Shown here one piece after another: positions 7,401-14,875 of a DNA stretch of 19,756 nucleotides (its first letter is position 1; every line of letters starts with the position of its first letter). The notes beneath the pieces are model-generated. The model had not been told where the DNA came from. It ran no database searches and saw only the letters and a list, made by a program, of their open reading frames with translations. This stretch comes from UBA2144 sp043819035. Its GTDB lineage: Bacteria; Patescibacteriota; Gracilibacteria; Peribacterales; Peribacteraceae. The stretch covers positions 1 through 19,756 of the forward strand of contig JBDRFD010000099.1 of assembly GCA_043819035.1 (NCBI GenBank), read 5' to 3'. The translations under genes were made by a program, and so were the position numbers.

Positions 7401-8681
7401 GTTGGCATCCAGTAAGTCCTCCTTAATCTTTTCCACAGCCACAAACCACGAGGATGTTGCATAGTTGAGAAGAGGTGAATCACAACGCCAGCAGTGGGGG
7501 TAGCTGTGTCGATATGATTCCTTACGCCATACCAGTCCGCGGGCGTTCATGTCATCGATTAGTTTCTTTTCTCCGTCTTTTACATACATACCGGCATACG
7601 GCCCGGCATCCTGTGTAAAGTGTCCGGTAATGTCGACGTCCATGACAATTGGGAGGTCGTTTTTATTCGCGGCTTCCATATCAATTTCACCATAAGATCC
7701 ATTGATTGTTACGATGCCTGTCCCTTCCTTTGGATCTACATAGTCCTCTCCGAAGATAAGGTAAGCGTTGGCATTTTCCTTTACCTCTGGAATCTCCGAG
7801 TACCACTCCGCGATATGCTTGTAACGCTTGCCTACAATTTCTTTTCCTTTGAATTCACCAACGATTTCATATTCATCAATTCCTTTCAGAATATCTTCTA
7901 AACGATCTTTGATGAAAATAAGATTCTCTTCGCCAACATGTACTTTTACATACGTTCCATCTGGTTTAATGGAGAGTCCCATTGTGGAGAGTGTGCTCCA
8001 TGGGGTGGTAGTCCATGCCAGGACAAAAGTGCCCTTTTCATCTTCGAGTTCGAATTTCCACGTTGTCGCAATGTCATCGATATCCTTGTATCCCTGCGTC
8101 ACTTCAAAATTAGAGAGGGGAGTGGCGCACCTAGGGCAAACGTGCATTGCTTTCTTGCCTTCATAGATAAGGCCTTTAGTATGTAGTTCAGAGAACACCC
8201 ACCAGATTGATTCCATATAATCCGGATCCATTGTGCGGTAATCCCAGTCCATATCCACCCATCGTCCCATGCGTTCAACAACTGTTCGCCATTCTTTGGT
8301 GTAGCGCTGCACGGAAGCACAGCAGAGCTCATTAAACTTCCCAACGCCCATTTCTTTAATCTCTTTGTGATCTTTTATGTTGTGTTCCTGCTCAATAAGA
8401 TTCTCCACAGGCAGCCCATGGCAATCCCAACCAAACCTTCGTTCCACCCTCTTCCCGCGCATGGTTTGATACCGTGGGATCACATCTTTAATCGTCCCTG
8501 CCAACAAGTGCCCGTAATGGGGGAGACCTGTTGCAAAAGGGGGGCCATCATAAAAGCTGAAGTTTTCCGCTTCTTGGCGCTGTTTTATCGAACGCTTGAA
8601 GATATCCTCTTCCTTCCAGTATTGGAGGATGCCTTCTTCGAGGTCTGGGAGCGATTGTTTGGGGCTTACAGGATCAAACAT
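4407..8681 (-). CDS. ileS: isoleucyl-tRNA synthetase with two inserted histidine-phosphatase domains
   Basis: Charges tRNA-Ile with isoleucine in the cytoplasm. At 1424 residues it is about 370 longer than usual. Synthetase signatures: HYGH at 55-58 (HIGH motif), TTTPW at 224-228 in the editing domain, two CxxC pairs (182-185 and 397-400), RFWGTPIPIW at 458-467, FDCWFESGSMPYAQ at 893-906, KMSKK at 983-987 (KMSKS motif), then anticodon-binding and C-terminal regions. The CxxC pairs and motifs fit the eukaryote-like (type 2) IleS. Insert 1, about 494-683, is a complete histidine phosphatase: RHAE (H500), SPLART (R550), E574, THAD (H646). Insert 2, about 708-885, is another: RHGE (H716), SDLKR (R765), E790, SHGG (H853). 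The native segment LDLHKHTIDDIT separates them. DNA coding for insert 2 looks more A+T-rich than its flanks. A further low-complexity loop lies at ~914-932. The first ATG is used; no Shine-Dalgarno. Confidence 0.95.
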   Translation of the reverse strand: MFDPVSPKQSLPDLEEGILQYWKEEDIFKRSIKQRQEAENFSFYDGPPFATGLPHYGHLLAGTIKDVIPRYQTMRGKRVERRFGWDCHGLPVENLIEQEHNIKDHKEIKEMGVGKFNELCCASVQRYTKEWRTVVERMGRWVDMDWDYRTMDPDYMESIWWVFSELHTKGLIYEGKKAMHVCPRCATPLSNFEVTQGYKDIDDIATTWKFELEDEKGTFVLAWTTTPWSTLSTMGLSIKPDGTYVKVHVGEENLIFIKDRLEDILKGIDEYEIVGEFKGKEIVGKRYKHIAEWYSEIPEVKENANAYLIFGEDYVDPKEGTGIVTINGSYGEIDMEAANKNDLPIVMDVDITGHFTQDAGPYAGMYVKDGEKKLIDDMNARGLVWRKESYRHSYPHCWRCDSPLLNYATSSWFVAVEKIKEDLLDANSKTEWVPAHVRDGRFGRWLEGARDWAISRNRFWGTPIPIWRCEETGEIEVISSRDDLMKHKPERFTKLSVIRHAESKGNLIPIYQAAEPGTDLTDRGKKQASETAAQFKDQEIKVIYCSPLARTQQTAAILAKETGAEVIVDDRLREVSFGEYEGKAVDYSDLSFVKARRAHKMETGTPESIYHFPGMETWSEVQKRIADFLNDILPKHRSEHVIVVTHADPLQNVRHFFNKIDPVKLSHQPYPKLADSHTFFWDHDTNSQLDLHKHTIDDITWDGGGEKSVDITLVRHGETDWNSKRIIQGHTDTDLNKSGEQQVKESASKLKGKKFDVIISSDLKRASKSAEILSKELNIPHEGKWTELRERKHGEWEGKKRTEVLSDDMPSMGIAYINPKGGESREQFFLRLEKAGEKILNEFKGKKILVVSHGGAIKALGCIYGDGKVERTSNAGITELKISPLMKRIPEVFDCWFESGSMPYAQPHFPFENPSNVQRPRSDVRRSTLDVPKGFPADFIAEGMDQTRGWFYTLMVLSTALFKEPAFIHCVVNGIVLAEDGKKMSKKLKNYPEPMEVVNKFGADAVRFTLMSSPAVRGEDLRFSEKMVEESMRNVLLPLWNSYSFFVTYANAAVFEPVETRRASAHPLDVWIRAEMQDLTNRMTYELDRYDLSATCNELHETLDALTNWYIRLSRRRFAGKGNTKDGEENEDQLDALHTLYDILLTFSQLLAPFCPYLADAIYLNLSPQEHGSVHLTNWPEEKRLTKNEEQLLKKTRLMRLIVSLGNSVRAQKNIKVRQPLQKAIVALPPAMANVLSDEDVLIIRQEMNVKELAFADKPEELADVIVRVDARKVGPRLPDRVQEIIQAGKNGDFTVEDDGRILILDEELTPDEAEVVYLGKEGLDAAADHGVVVSVDTDVSKELKHEGLARDLIRTIQRLRKESGLSFTDQIALSVKGADDVMKKYGGLIAEETRSTLKENNGKEFSEEIGGTKMKVKFEKING
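5889..5940. repeat. heptad inverted repeat inside ileS
   Basis: The left part repeats GTCTAAC, GTCGAAC, GTCTAAC, GTCTGAC with period 7. The right part repeats the complement (TTGGAC, GTTGGAC, GTTAGAC). It is in frame and encodes the polar stretch NVQRPRSDVRRSTLDV (about residues 916-931), in a loop between the conserved HFPFEN and FPADFIAEG segments of IleS. Confidence 0.9.
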
Positions 8682-8728
8682 GACAGAAAATCAAAGATAA
8701 TGTAGTAGAGAGTGCAGAAACCCTGCCA

Positions 8729-8772
8729 TTCGGCCCTGAGGGGCTCAGGCCCTGAACGGGAGCGGAGCCGAA
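8729..8772. promoter_or_regulatory. GC-rich hairpin between the short leader ORF and ileS
   Basis: The inner stem GGCCCTGAG (8732-8740) / CTCAGGCC (8744-8751) has one bulged base. TTCGGC (8729-8734) and GCCGAA (8767-8772) offer a competing outer stem. The leader ORF stop codon lies inside the inner stem. It could attenuate or stabilise the ileS transcript, or simply be another dispersed palindrome; there is no T run. Confidence 0.6.
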
Positions 8773-8798
8773 GAGTTGGGGGAGACAGGATCGAACAT
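8745..8798 (-). CDS. 17-residue upstream ORF repeating the IleS N-terminus
   Basis: ATG 8798 to TGA 8745 encodes MFDPVSPNSSAPLPFRA. The first seven residues are identical to the IleS start (MFDPVSPKQS), and the two starts share about 20 of 24 bases. The ORF lies 117 bases upstream of the ileS start on the same strand and ends within a hairpin. A TATACT box sits 15 bases before its ATG (8814-8819), so an ileS transcript probably includes it. It has no isoleucine codons, so it is not a classical isoleucine attenuator. It may be a relic of a partial duplication or palindrome insertion at the ileS start, or a translated regulatory uORF. Confidence 0.4.
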   Translation of the reverse strand: MFDPVSPNSSAPLPFRA

Positions 8799-8862
8799 GA
8801 TAATTGTGCGAGCAGTATAGCGAGGATCGCGCTTTTTGCATGCGAAAAAGTGTGTGGTTTAC

Positions 8863-8891
8863 TTGGCGCTCGACTGTAAAAACTCTACGAT
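8863..8891 (+). promoter_or_regulatory. candidate promoter for the M20 peptidase gene
   Basis: TTGGCG (8863-8868) and TACGAT (8886-8891) are exactly 17 bases apart; the -10 box ends 23 bases before the ATG at 8915. This predicts a short leader of about 17 bases, as at 3394-3422. Confidence 0.45.
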
Positions 8892-8914
8892 CTGATGCTC
8901 TTTTCTAGAACATC

Positions 8915-10117
8915 ATGTCTTCACCTCATCTTGAGCCACGGCAATTGGAGACGCTTGACAAATTAGTAAGCATTCCCTCTCCGTCTGGCCAAGAACAAGA
9001 AATCCTTAGATTTATCGAAGAGAGGCTTTCTGGTGTAGGAGAGTGCCGTATAACGAAACAGCGGGTGGATGAAGAGCGGTGGAATTTGATAGTACAGAAG
9101 GGTGCACAGGAGGGATTTACAATTATGCTCTACGCACACGTCGACAGTGTGCTACGCCGTTCATCGTGGGAAAATGATTACAGGTTTGATATTAGTGCTG
9201 ACAGGCAACGAGCGCGGGGAGTCAAAGTCTATGACATGGGGGCAGGAGTGATGATACTGATGGAAATTATGCAGACAGTAAATGTGCCAGATGGGATACG
9301 CGTTGTCTCAGTTTTTGGAGTTGGCGAAGAGGCAAAATCGGAGGGGGCAAGTGAGCTGATGAAGTGGGAGGGCATGAAGCATGTTGATCTCATTCTTTCT
9401 CCGGAAATTGCGACACTCGATCGTGAAGAGAGAGACAATCCTAAGGATGTTGTTATTGCACGTTGTGGCATTCTTAAGACGTGGATGCATATTAATGTAC
9501 CGGGTGGTCATGGATACAAGAAGGGGGTTCCCAATGCCATTGCTGCTGCTATAGAGATTCGTAATCATTTAATGGAGAAATTTTACATCGCCAAAAGACG
9601 ACATGCTCTTGTGGGAGAAGAAGATTTTGAAGAAGCATCTATGGCTGCGCTACAAGGAGATGGGCTCGAGAAAGCAACTGATGCAGAACTTTGTTTACGA
9701 CATTTCCTCGTTCCGGGAAATTCTCTTTCTTCTGCGCTCGAGTGGCAAATGGAATGTGCACGTGAACTGGCAAGGCTGAAGAATTGGTCGAAGAGTCGTA
9801 TAAATTTTGAGATGGGGCAGAGGAATGACCGCCGTTCCTATGAACCATTTGTAGTGGATACGAATAGTGAAGTGATGAAGCATTTACTCCAAGGTGTGGA
9901 CCATACATTTGGCGGGCATGTGCTGGTGGGAGGTGGGTCACCAGCGGATAGCAATATTTTTTCTACCCTCAATAAGCCTATGGCAGAAATAGGACCGGTG
10001 GGTGGTGATGCACACCTTGGAACTGAGTGGGTTGATTTAAGCAGTATTGCCAGGACTCTCTCTTGCTACAAGACTCTGATAAACCAATATATTCCATCAG
10101 TGGTTAATCATCGATAA
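8915..10117 (+). CDS. M20-family zinc metallopeptidase or deacylase
   Basis: A 400-residue protein with the M20 layout: two catalytic parts around a small dimerisation insert (about 185-300). Likely zinc ligands and catalytic residues are all present: YAHVDS with H75 and D77, YDMGAG with D107, GVGEEA with general base E138 and ligand E139, SPE with E164, and GGDAHLGTEW with H367 near the end. The family includes ArgE, DapE, peptidase T and carboxypeptidases; the first-shell residues do not tell these apart, so I give no gene symbol. There is no signal peptide, so it is cytoplasmic, probably hydrolysing peptides or N-acyl amino acids. It diverges from ileS across about 230 bases. No Shine-Dalgarno precedes the ATG. 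Confidence 0.9.
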   Translation: MSSPHLEPRQLETLDKLVSIPSPSGQEQEILRFIEERLSGVGECRITKQRVDEERWNLIVQKGAQEGFTIMLYAHVDSVLRRSSWENDYRFDISADRQRARGVKVYDMGAGVMILMEIMQTVNVPDGIRVVSVFGVGEEAKSEGASELMKWEGMKHVDLILSPEIATLDREERDNPKDVVIARCGILKTWMHINVPGGHGYKKGVPNAIAAAIEIRNHLMEKFYIAKRRHALVGEEDFEEASMAALQGDGLEKATDAELCLRHFLVPGNSLSSALEWQMECARELARLKNWSKSRINFEMGQRNDRRSYEPFVVDTNSEVMKHLLQGVDHTFGGHVLVGGGSPADSNIFSTLNKPMAEIGPVGGDAHLGTEWVDLSSIARTLSCYKTLINQYIPSVVNHR

Positions 10118-10184
10118 GAAGGAGTTTGTCAATGATATCTCCTCATAAGACTGTGACATTGAGAACAGAAAGTAGTCAGAATTC

Positions 10185-10213
10185 TTGACCCTCTTGCACG
10201 AAAGTGCGAAAAT
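10185..10213 (+). promoter_or_regulatory. candidate promoter upstream of the 172-residue protein
   Basis: TTGACC (10185-10190) and GAAAAT (10208-10213) are 17 bases apart. The spacer contains a small GAAA-loop hairpin, GCAC-GAAA-GTGC (10195-10206). The -10 box is weak. Confidence 0.3.
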
Positions 10214-10242
10214 TAGTGAGTCTGCCCTAGTTGTAACTTAAC

Positions 10243-10761
10243 ATGAGTTCAATCGATAAAATACCCAGCGGCACCAGTAGGAGGACGACCCACAGTGGGA
10301 CCGGAAGAGCTAGTGGGGAAGTACAACCCGATCAGTGGTCTCCTGAGGTCATCATAGTTTCAGGACATGACCAACAAGAATCTGGTGAAGAAAGTGTCTT
10401 ATTTGAGGAAGGAAAAGATCCAGCCGAAAGTGGATCAGATAGCGATATTATTAGGATGGAGGAAGTAGAGGGGGTAATGGTATTCGCTGAGCCTACAATT
10501 AAGGACACACTGGGAGAAGCATTTGTTAAATACAGGAGGAAACTTGAGGCTGTAGGCATCTTGAGTCCTGCTAGCTTAGTGGAAGTCTTAACAAAACCCA
10601 TAGTAAAACGCCTTATCAATGTGTTGTGTGGGGAAGGATTAGATGATATGCGTTTGAATAGAAGGTTGGCGAGAGAGCAAACACTTCTAGTAATTACAGA
10701 GATATGTACTGGAGGGAAAGATGCGCTGGACAAGTTATTACGTAACGGTCATGGGACTTGA
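10243..10761 (+). CDS. unrecognised protein with a disordered acidic N-terminus
   Basis: A 172-residue protein I do not recognise. Residues 1-80 are polar and probably disordered: Ser, Thr, Gly and Arg first, then a strongly acidic stretch rich in Glu, Asp and Ser with one short hydrophobic patch (PEVIIVSG). Residues ~85-168 look folded and helical: IKDTLGEAFVKYRRKLEAVG, then SLVEVLTKPIVKRLINVL, then RLAREQTLLVITEICTGGKDALDKLL. There is no signal peptide, membrane segment or metal site. A disordered arm plus a helical bundle suggests a binding or scaffold protein, but this is only a guess from shape. It precedes another unknown gene on the same strand by 102 bases; the gap holds two copies of TTGATAAAAAC. 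Confidence 0.65.
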   Translation: MSSIDKIPSGTSRRTTHSGTGRASGEVQPDQWSPEVIIVSGHDQQESGEESVLFEEGKDPAESGSDSDIIRMEEVEGVMVFAEPTIKDTLGEAFVKYRRKLEAVGILSPASLVEVLTKPIVKRLINVLCGEGLDDMRLNRRLAREQTLLVITEICTGGKDALDKLLRNGHGT

Positions 10762-10863
10762 TAAAAACCAAAATAATGTGTTTTTAGCTTGATTCTTTGA
10801 TAAAAACAATTACAGTGAACCCCCCATTTTTTAATGAGATTTTGCGTTTCACCATAATTTCCT

Positions 10864-11913
10864 ATGTTTCCGGACAATCCAGGTAAGGATCCCAATGGAT
10901 CGGGTACCCCCGAGGGTGTTGATGCAATGGTGGATGAAGCATTCCGAAGGCGCGAAGAAAGAGAGAGACAGCTACAACACCTAGACCGATTAGCCGAATA
11001 CTTCCGTGGAGGATATATTGATCTTCAGTTCAAAAGAGCACCAGATCTCGAAGCAGCTATCCTCGATTATTCACCAGATGCAGTACAAGAACTTAATGAT
11101 CGGCATCAGGGTGCTTATGTTGCAGAAAGAATTTCGGATGCTGTTCTAGAAGGTCCAGAGGCTGTTGATGCGATACGAGAAGAGATTCAGAAGAATGGTG
11201 GATTTATTGAACGATATTCACTTGATACAATCGAAGCACGTTTAAGGAATACAATCCCGGGAGAGAATTGGTATTCTGCGCATACATGTGGCAGACCTTG
11301 GGATAGAAAAACAATGGAACCGCAGGAGAAAACTATCTGTGCTGCAGATATTCAGGTATGTATTCCAGATGATCGGGAGGATGCCCGGTGTCCAGCTGTT
11401 CAGGCGCTCTACCCTAGAAAGAATGACTGGAAGTTCCCCAAAAAGTTGGCGCGAGATATTTATGCCAATTGGAGTGGGCTTAAACAAGGCTTCGCTGCTC
11501 AAATTGGGGTGGTGTCAGACCTGTGTTCCACAGTTCCCTTGCAAGGATTTGCATCCCAGGCACGGGATGAAGCGGTGGCACATATTGCTCAACTAGATAG
11601 GAAATATCCAATAGAAGTTATGCTTGCAGCACTCTTTTCTATTGAAGGTCTTGAATATATTGGTGCAGATGGAAAGAAACAGGTTACAGAAGTAGATCCC
11701 TCTATTGATAATGCCATCAGCCATGTCGTTCATAAGAAATGCAAGTACCACTACGAGCCTGTGTGGACGCTCCTACGAAGGAAAGTTCCTATCCCGGGGA
11801 GGGAGGGGATGTCTCTTATTGTCAATTGGGATGTGGTCGCTGCTCGTATGCAACAAGGTACAATTAAACAACCAGAAGATGAACAAGAAAAAGCAGAAAG
11901 CAGCGAGGATTAG
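10864..11913 (+). CDS. unrecognised 349-residue soluble protein
   Basis: I do not recognise a family. Residues 1-45 are charged, with a likely helical segment (AFRRREERERQLQHLDRLAEYF). The body is mixed helix and loop, with Cys at 142, 159, 167, 176, 222, and 293 (HKKCKYH), too scattered for an obvious zinc site. The C-terminus is acidic and polar (PEDEQEKAESSED). There is no signal peptide or membrane helix. The 102-base gap from the previous unknown gene and shared strand suggest, but do not prove, a common job. Its TAG stop overlaps the stop codon of the convergent RSH gene by three bases (11911-11912 shared plus flank). No Shine-Dalgarno; the ATG follows TTTCC. Confidence 0.7.
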   Translation: MFPDNPGKDPNGSGTPEGVDAMVDEAFRRREERERQLQHLDRLAEYFRGGYIDLQFKRAPDLEAAILDYSPDAVQELNDRHQGAYVAERISDAVLEGPEAVDAIREEIQKNGGFIERYSLDTIEARLRNTIPGENWYSAHTCGRPWDRKTMEPQEKTICAADIQVCIPDDREDARCPAVQALYPRKNDWKFPKKLARDIYANWSGLKQGFAAQIGVVSDLCSTVPLQGFASQARDEAVAHIAQLDRKYPIEVMLAALFSIEGLEYIGADGKKQVTEVDPSIDNAISHVVHKKCKYHYEPVWTLLRRKVPIPGREGMSLIVNWDVVAARMQQGTIKQPEDEQEKAESSED

Positions 11914-14660
11914 TTTTCTTTCCGCATAGTAAGGAAGTACCACAAGAAAACGAGCAGGAGAGGAAGAGCAACGAGAGGAATGAGAGAATGTGAAGTGAGA
12001 ACTTCACCTATAATCGTGGAGAGACATACAAATGGGAGCGCGTTGTCGAGAAGGTGTGGTTTAATTCCTCTCATACATTCATAGTACAAGCCATACGGTA
12101 GGATAGAGAATGCCAGCACGAAACCGACCCCCTGTAGGAGTTCACTTCTGGGAAGTGCTAGTATGTTTGTGTATGGAAGGAAGAGAAATGCAAAGGGAAG
12201 AGCAATCACTGATAGCCAAAAGAGGTACATTGGATAGCGCGCCTGAATTGTTCCTGTTTGATATTGGCTGCTTACATGAGAATACAATGTAAAACTGAGT
12301 GAGCTAATAGCTGCAAACATCAGCCCAATTAGAGAAGAGCCTTGCAAGTGTACAAGCGCAACGATATATCCTGCAATAATACAGAAGGAAAGAAATAATC
12401 TCCACCACTGAGCATTGCGTGAAACAATATGTTTGAGCAGAGAAGTAAAAATGATACCCTCGGCGATAAAGAGAATGTATTGGAGTGGTGGGATAAATGT
12501 TAGTGTGAGGTAGGAACTTAGAGCTGTAAGAAGTAGCATGAAGGAAGCAGCGACCAGAGAAGGATTAAGAGGTGAAATGGATTTGAGTTTCCGTGTAGAA
12601 AATAGTTTTTGCATTACGAATAGGAGAGATGCGACAATGAAGAACGTTACGAAACGGATGAATGTAAGATCATAAGCTGAGAGGGGACCGCGCAATAGAT
12701 GAGAGGCAAAGACTGGGTCCAATCCCCACAAGACAATAAGTAGTACAACAAAGGTTCCATATTTCAGTAATGGATTGATTTGAGATATTTGAATGTCGAA
12801 TGCACCTGCGTTTTTCAATTTATTAACGTAAATCTTTTGTTCCTCAGGGGTCAAGCGTACTTTTACTTTTGTTGATGCAATGTGTTTTGGTTGTTGCTTA
12901 TCGTAATGAACTTGTTTGGAATGTGCATGAAAGTCTTGGTGTATCTGTGCAAGTAGTGCATGAGTATCCGGACTATTTACAGGAACCGAGTAACGGACCG
13001 TGCAAAGTTTCTTTTGCTGGGAATTCTTTGCTTTCTTTGGCTCGAAAATTGCCGTGTAGATCTCATCAGGTTCCAAATGACCATCTGCAAGTGCGATGAA
13101 TGCTTCGCGCAATGAGGCGAATCCAAGTGACTCCAATCCCTCTTGAAAACCTTGTTGTTCAAATTCTTCGATGAAACCTGCTTTATGTTCTTTGAGTGCA
13201 TCTCTCAATAATTGCTGCCCGATACGGATCTTCTGTCGATCAGATTGTTGACCAAGTGCTGAGCGGATCGTGGCTATTGCAAATCCAGTCTGTACCCATT
13301 CCAGCCATTCCCGTTTGACGGTGGGTTTGCTCCCAAGTGTTAAATCGATTGATGCTGCATGTTCGAGTGTTTGGTAGAAGGGAACTTCTTTCCCATTTAT
13401 TTTAATTGAAGTAACAGCCAGCGCTTTTCCAGCGTAAAGATACAGTGCTCCATCCAATGCGGAAGATCCTTTCGGCAACGCGATTGCTTTATCGTTGGGG
13501 CCATGGATGATAATCGATTCGCCTAAGATATCGCTCTGCAGACTCGTCCAAAATTGCTCACTTCGTTCTGCTGTGTCTTCCGATAGAATCGCAATACGTT
13601 CCGTCCATTGCAGGTAATCAAGAATACCCATTGCTTCGCTGTCAAAACACTTGGTTGTGATGCCTCTGCGTGCATATTTATCCATTTCTTGTGTGCGGAT
13701 CTTACAACGCACACGCATACCGTCTTCCAAGATGACGGTTGTATGAAGACCCTGATATCCGTTGATTTGCGGTGAATTGATGTAGTCCTCGAAGGAAAGA
13801 GTTTCCCTCTGCCATCGCTCGTGGAGGGCACCAAACACCCGGTAACATGTTTCGACATCATTGCAGATAAACACTGTGGTGAGAGCGTAAATTCCTGTGA
13901 CAGTTGAACCCTCAGATTCCAGTTGCGCTTTAAGTCTGCCCCACGATTTCGGTTCGTATTTGATTGATACGTTTTGTGTCAGAGATGGATGTGATTCATG
14001 AATGGCAGTTCTTATTTTGTGGATATTTTTCTTATTTGTTTTTTCATTCTTTTTTCTCAATTCTATGAGTTTTCTAAAGAGATCTGGTTCGAGAATGGAA
14101 ATGCAGAGTGCTTCAAGTTCATCACGAAAATCACGCATACTCAGGCGATCTGCGATTTTCACATATACATCCTGTGTTTCTGCTGCAAGAGATTGTTGCC
14201 TATGTGGGTCCAAAAACTCCAGTGTCTGCATGTTGTGCATGCGGTCTGCGAGCTTGATGACCATAATACGCACGTCTTCCTGCATGGTCGTAAAGATTTT
14301 GCGAAGTGTTTCTGTCTCTTGTTCTAATGTTGGATTATCTTTCAATTCACTCTCGTCGAGTTTTGTCACACCGTCAATGAGGGAAGGGACATCACTATCA
14401 AATTCTTTCTTTATCATCTCTAGTGTCAGAAGTGTATCTTCGATCGCATCGTGAAGAAGTGCAGCAATAATGGTATCTGCATCCGCTCCCATATCAGCGA
14501 GCAAATGAGCCACTGCGATACAATGCGTAAAGTACGGCTTACCGGATTTTCGTTTCTGCCCTTTGTGTGCTTCTTCTCCGAGTTCGAAGGCAGCTTTGAC
14601 TCGATCTAAGCCTTCAGACGAGAGATGCCGAACATGGACGCGGAATTCGCTCCATTGCAT
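11910..14660 (-). CDS. RSH alarmone hydrolase (SpoT-like) fused to an EamA/DMT transporter domain
   Basis: A 916-residue protein. Residues ~20-180 are an HD (p)ppGpp hydrolase domain with the expected residues: H46, H70-D71, E74-D75, and LADRMHN (D139, N143). Residues ~225-340 are the synthetase-type domain, recognisable from NGYQGLHTTV but altered: the metal-binding Asp of the DLxAxR strand is A259 (with F264 for the Arg), and the Glu of the ExQIRT strand is R318. TGS domain at ~380-442, helical region to ~540, and an ACT-like segment ~550-625. Residues ~633-912 hold about ten membrane helices in two halves, with LSAYDLTFIRFVTFF and SLIGLMFAAISSLSFTLYS as EamA hallmarks. Known RSH enzymes make or degrade ppGpp in the cytoplasm; this one is probably membrane-bound and hydrolase-only (inference). 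The frame is open across the junction. A weak promoter (TTCCCA-17-TAAACT, 14693-14698 and 14670-14675) lies just upstream. Confidence 0.9.
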   Translation of the reverse strand: MQWSEFRVHVRHLSSEGLDRVKAAFELGEEAHKGQKRKSGKPYFTHCIAVAHLLADMGADADTIIAALLHDAIEDTLLTLEMIKKEFDSDVPSLIDGVTKLDESELKDNPTLEQETETLRKIFTTMQEDVRIMVIKLADRMHNMQTLEFLDPHRQQSLAAETQDVYVKIADRLSMRDFRDELEALCISILEPDLFRKLIELRKKNEKTNKKNIHKIRTAIHESHPSLTQNVSIKYEPKSWGRLKAQLESEGSTVTGIYALTTVFICNDVETCYRVFGALHERWQRETLSFEDYINSPQINGYQGLHTTVILEDGMRVRCKIRTQEMDKYARRGITTKCFDSEAMGILDYLQWTERIAILSEDTAERSEQFWTSLQSDILGESIIIHGPNDKAIALPKGSSALDGALYLYAGKALAVTSIKINGKEVPFYQTLEHAASIDLTLGSKPTVKREWLEWVQTGFAIATIRSALGQQSDRQKIRIGQQLLRDALKEHKAGFIEEFEQQGFQEGLESLGFASLREAFIALADGHLEPDEIYTAIFEPKKAKNSQQKKLCTVRYSVPVNSPDTHALLAQIHQDFHAHSKQVHYDKQQPKHIASTKVKVRLTPEEQKIYVNKLKNAGAFDIQISQINPLLKYGTFVVLLIVLWGLDPVFASHLLRGPLSAYDLTFIRFVTFFIVASLLFVMQKLFSTRKLKSISPLNPSLVAASFMLLLTALSSYLTLTFIPPLQYILFIAEGIIFTSLLKHIVSRNAQWWRLFLSFCIIAGYIVALVHLQGSSLIGLMFAAISSLSFTLYSHVSSQYQTGTIQARYPMYLFWLSVIALPFAFLFLPYTNILALPRSELLQGVGFVLAFSILPYGLYYECMRGIKPHLLDNALPFVCLSTIIGEVLTSHSLIPLVALPLLLVFLWYFLTMRKEN

Positions 14661-14702
14661 AGACAGTAAAGTTTACTACGAGTTTTGCTTATTGGGAAGC
14701 TG

Positions 14703-14834
14703 ATTATTAGGTTTTTAGGTGTTAGGTATTGGGTGATTAGGTTGGGGTACAGGTTTAAAGGGGAAAGTATATGATTTTCCAACCTTTCCTCTAATAACCT
14801 CTTCCCCAAACCTATCACCTATCACCTAAAACCC
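14703..14834. repeat. inverted heptad arrays between the RSH and thioredoxin-fold genes
   Basis: The left array (14703-14757) uses TTTTTAGG, TGTTAGG and TGATTAGG. The right array (14779-14834) uses the inverse (ACCTATC, ACCTATC, ACCTAAA) with period 7. Positions 14797-14814 carry, on the minus strand, the same 18-mer TAGGTTTGGGGAAGAGGT found at 3761-3778. It sits between divergent genes, so it may overlap promoter DNA. Confidence 0.85.
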
Positions 14835-14875
14835 TTTTGGGTTTGTGGTATTCTACATCCAGTTCCATTCTTGGT

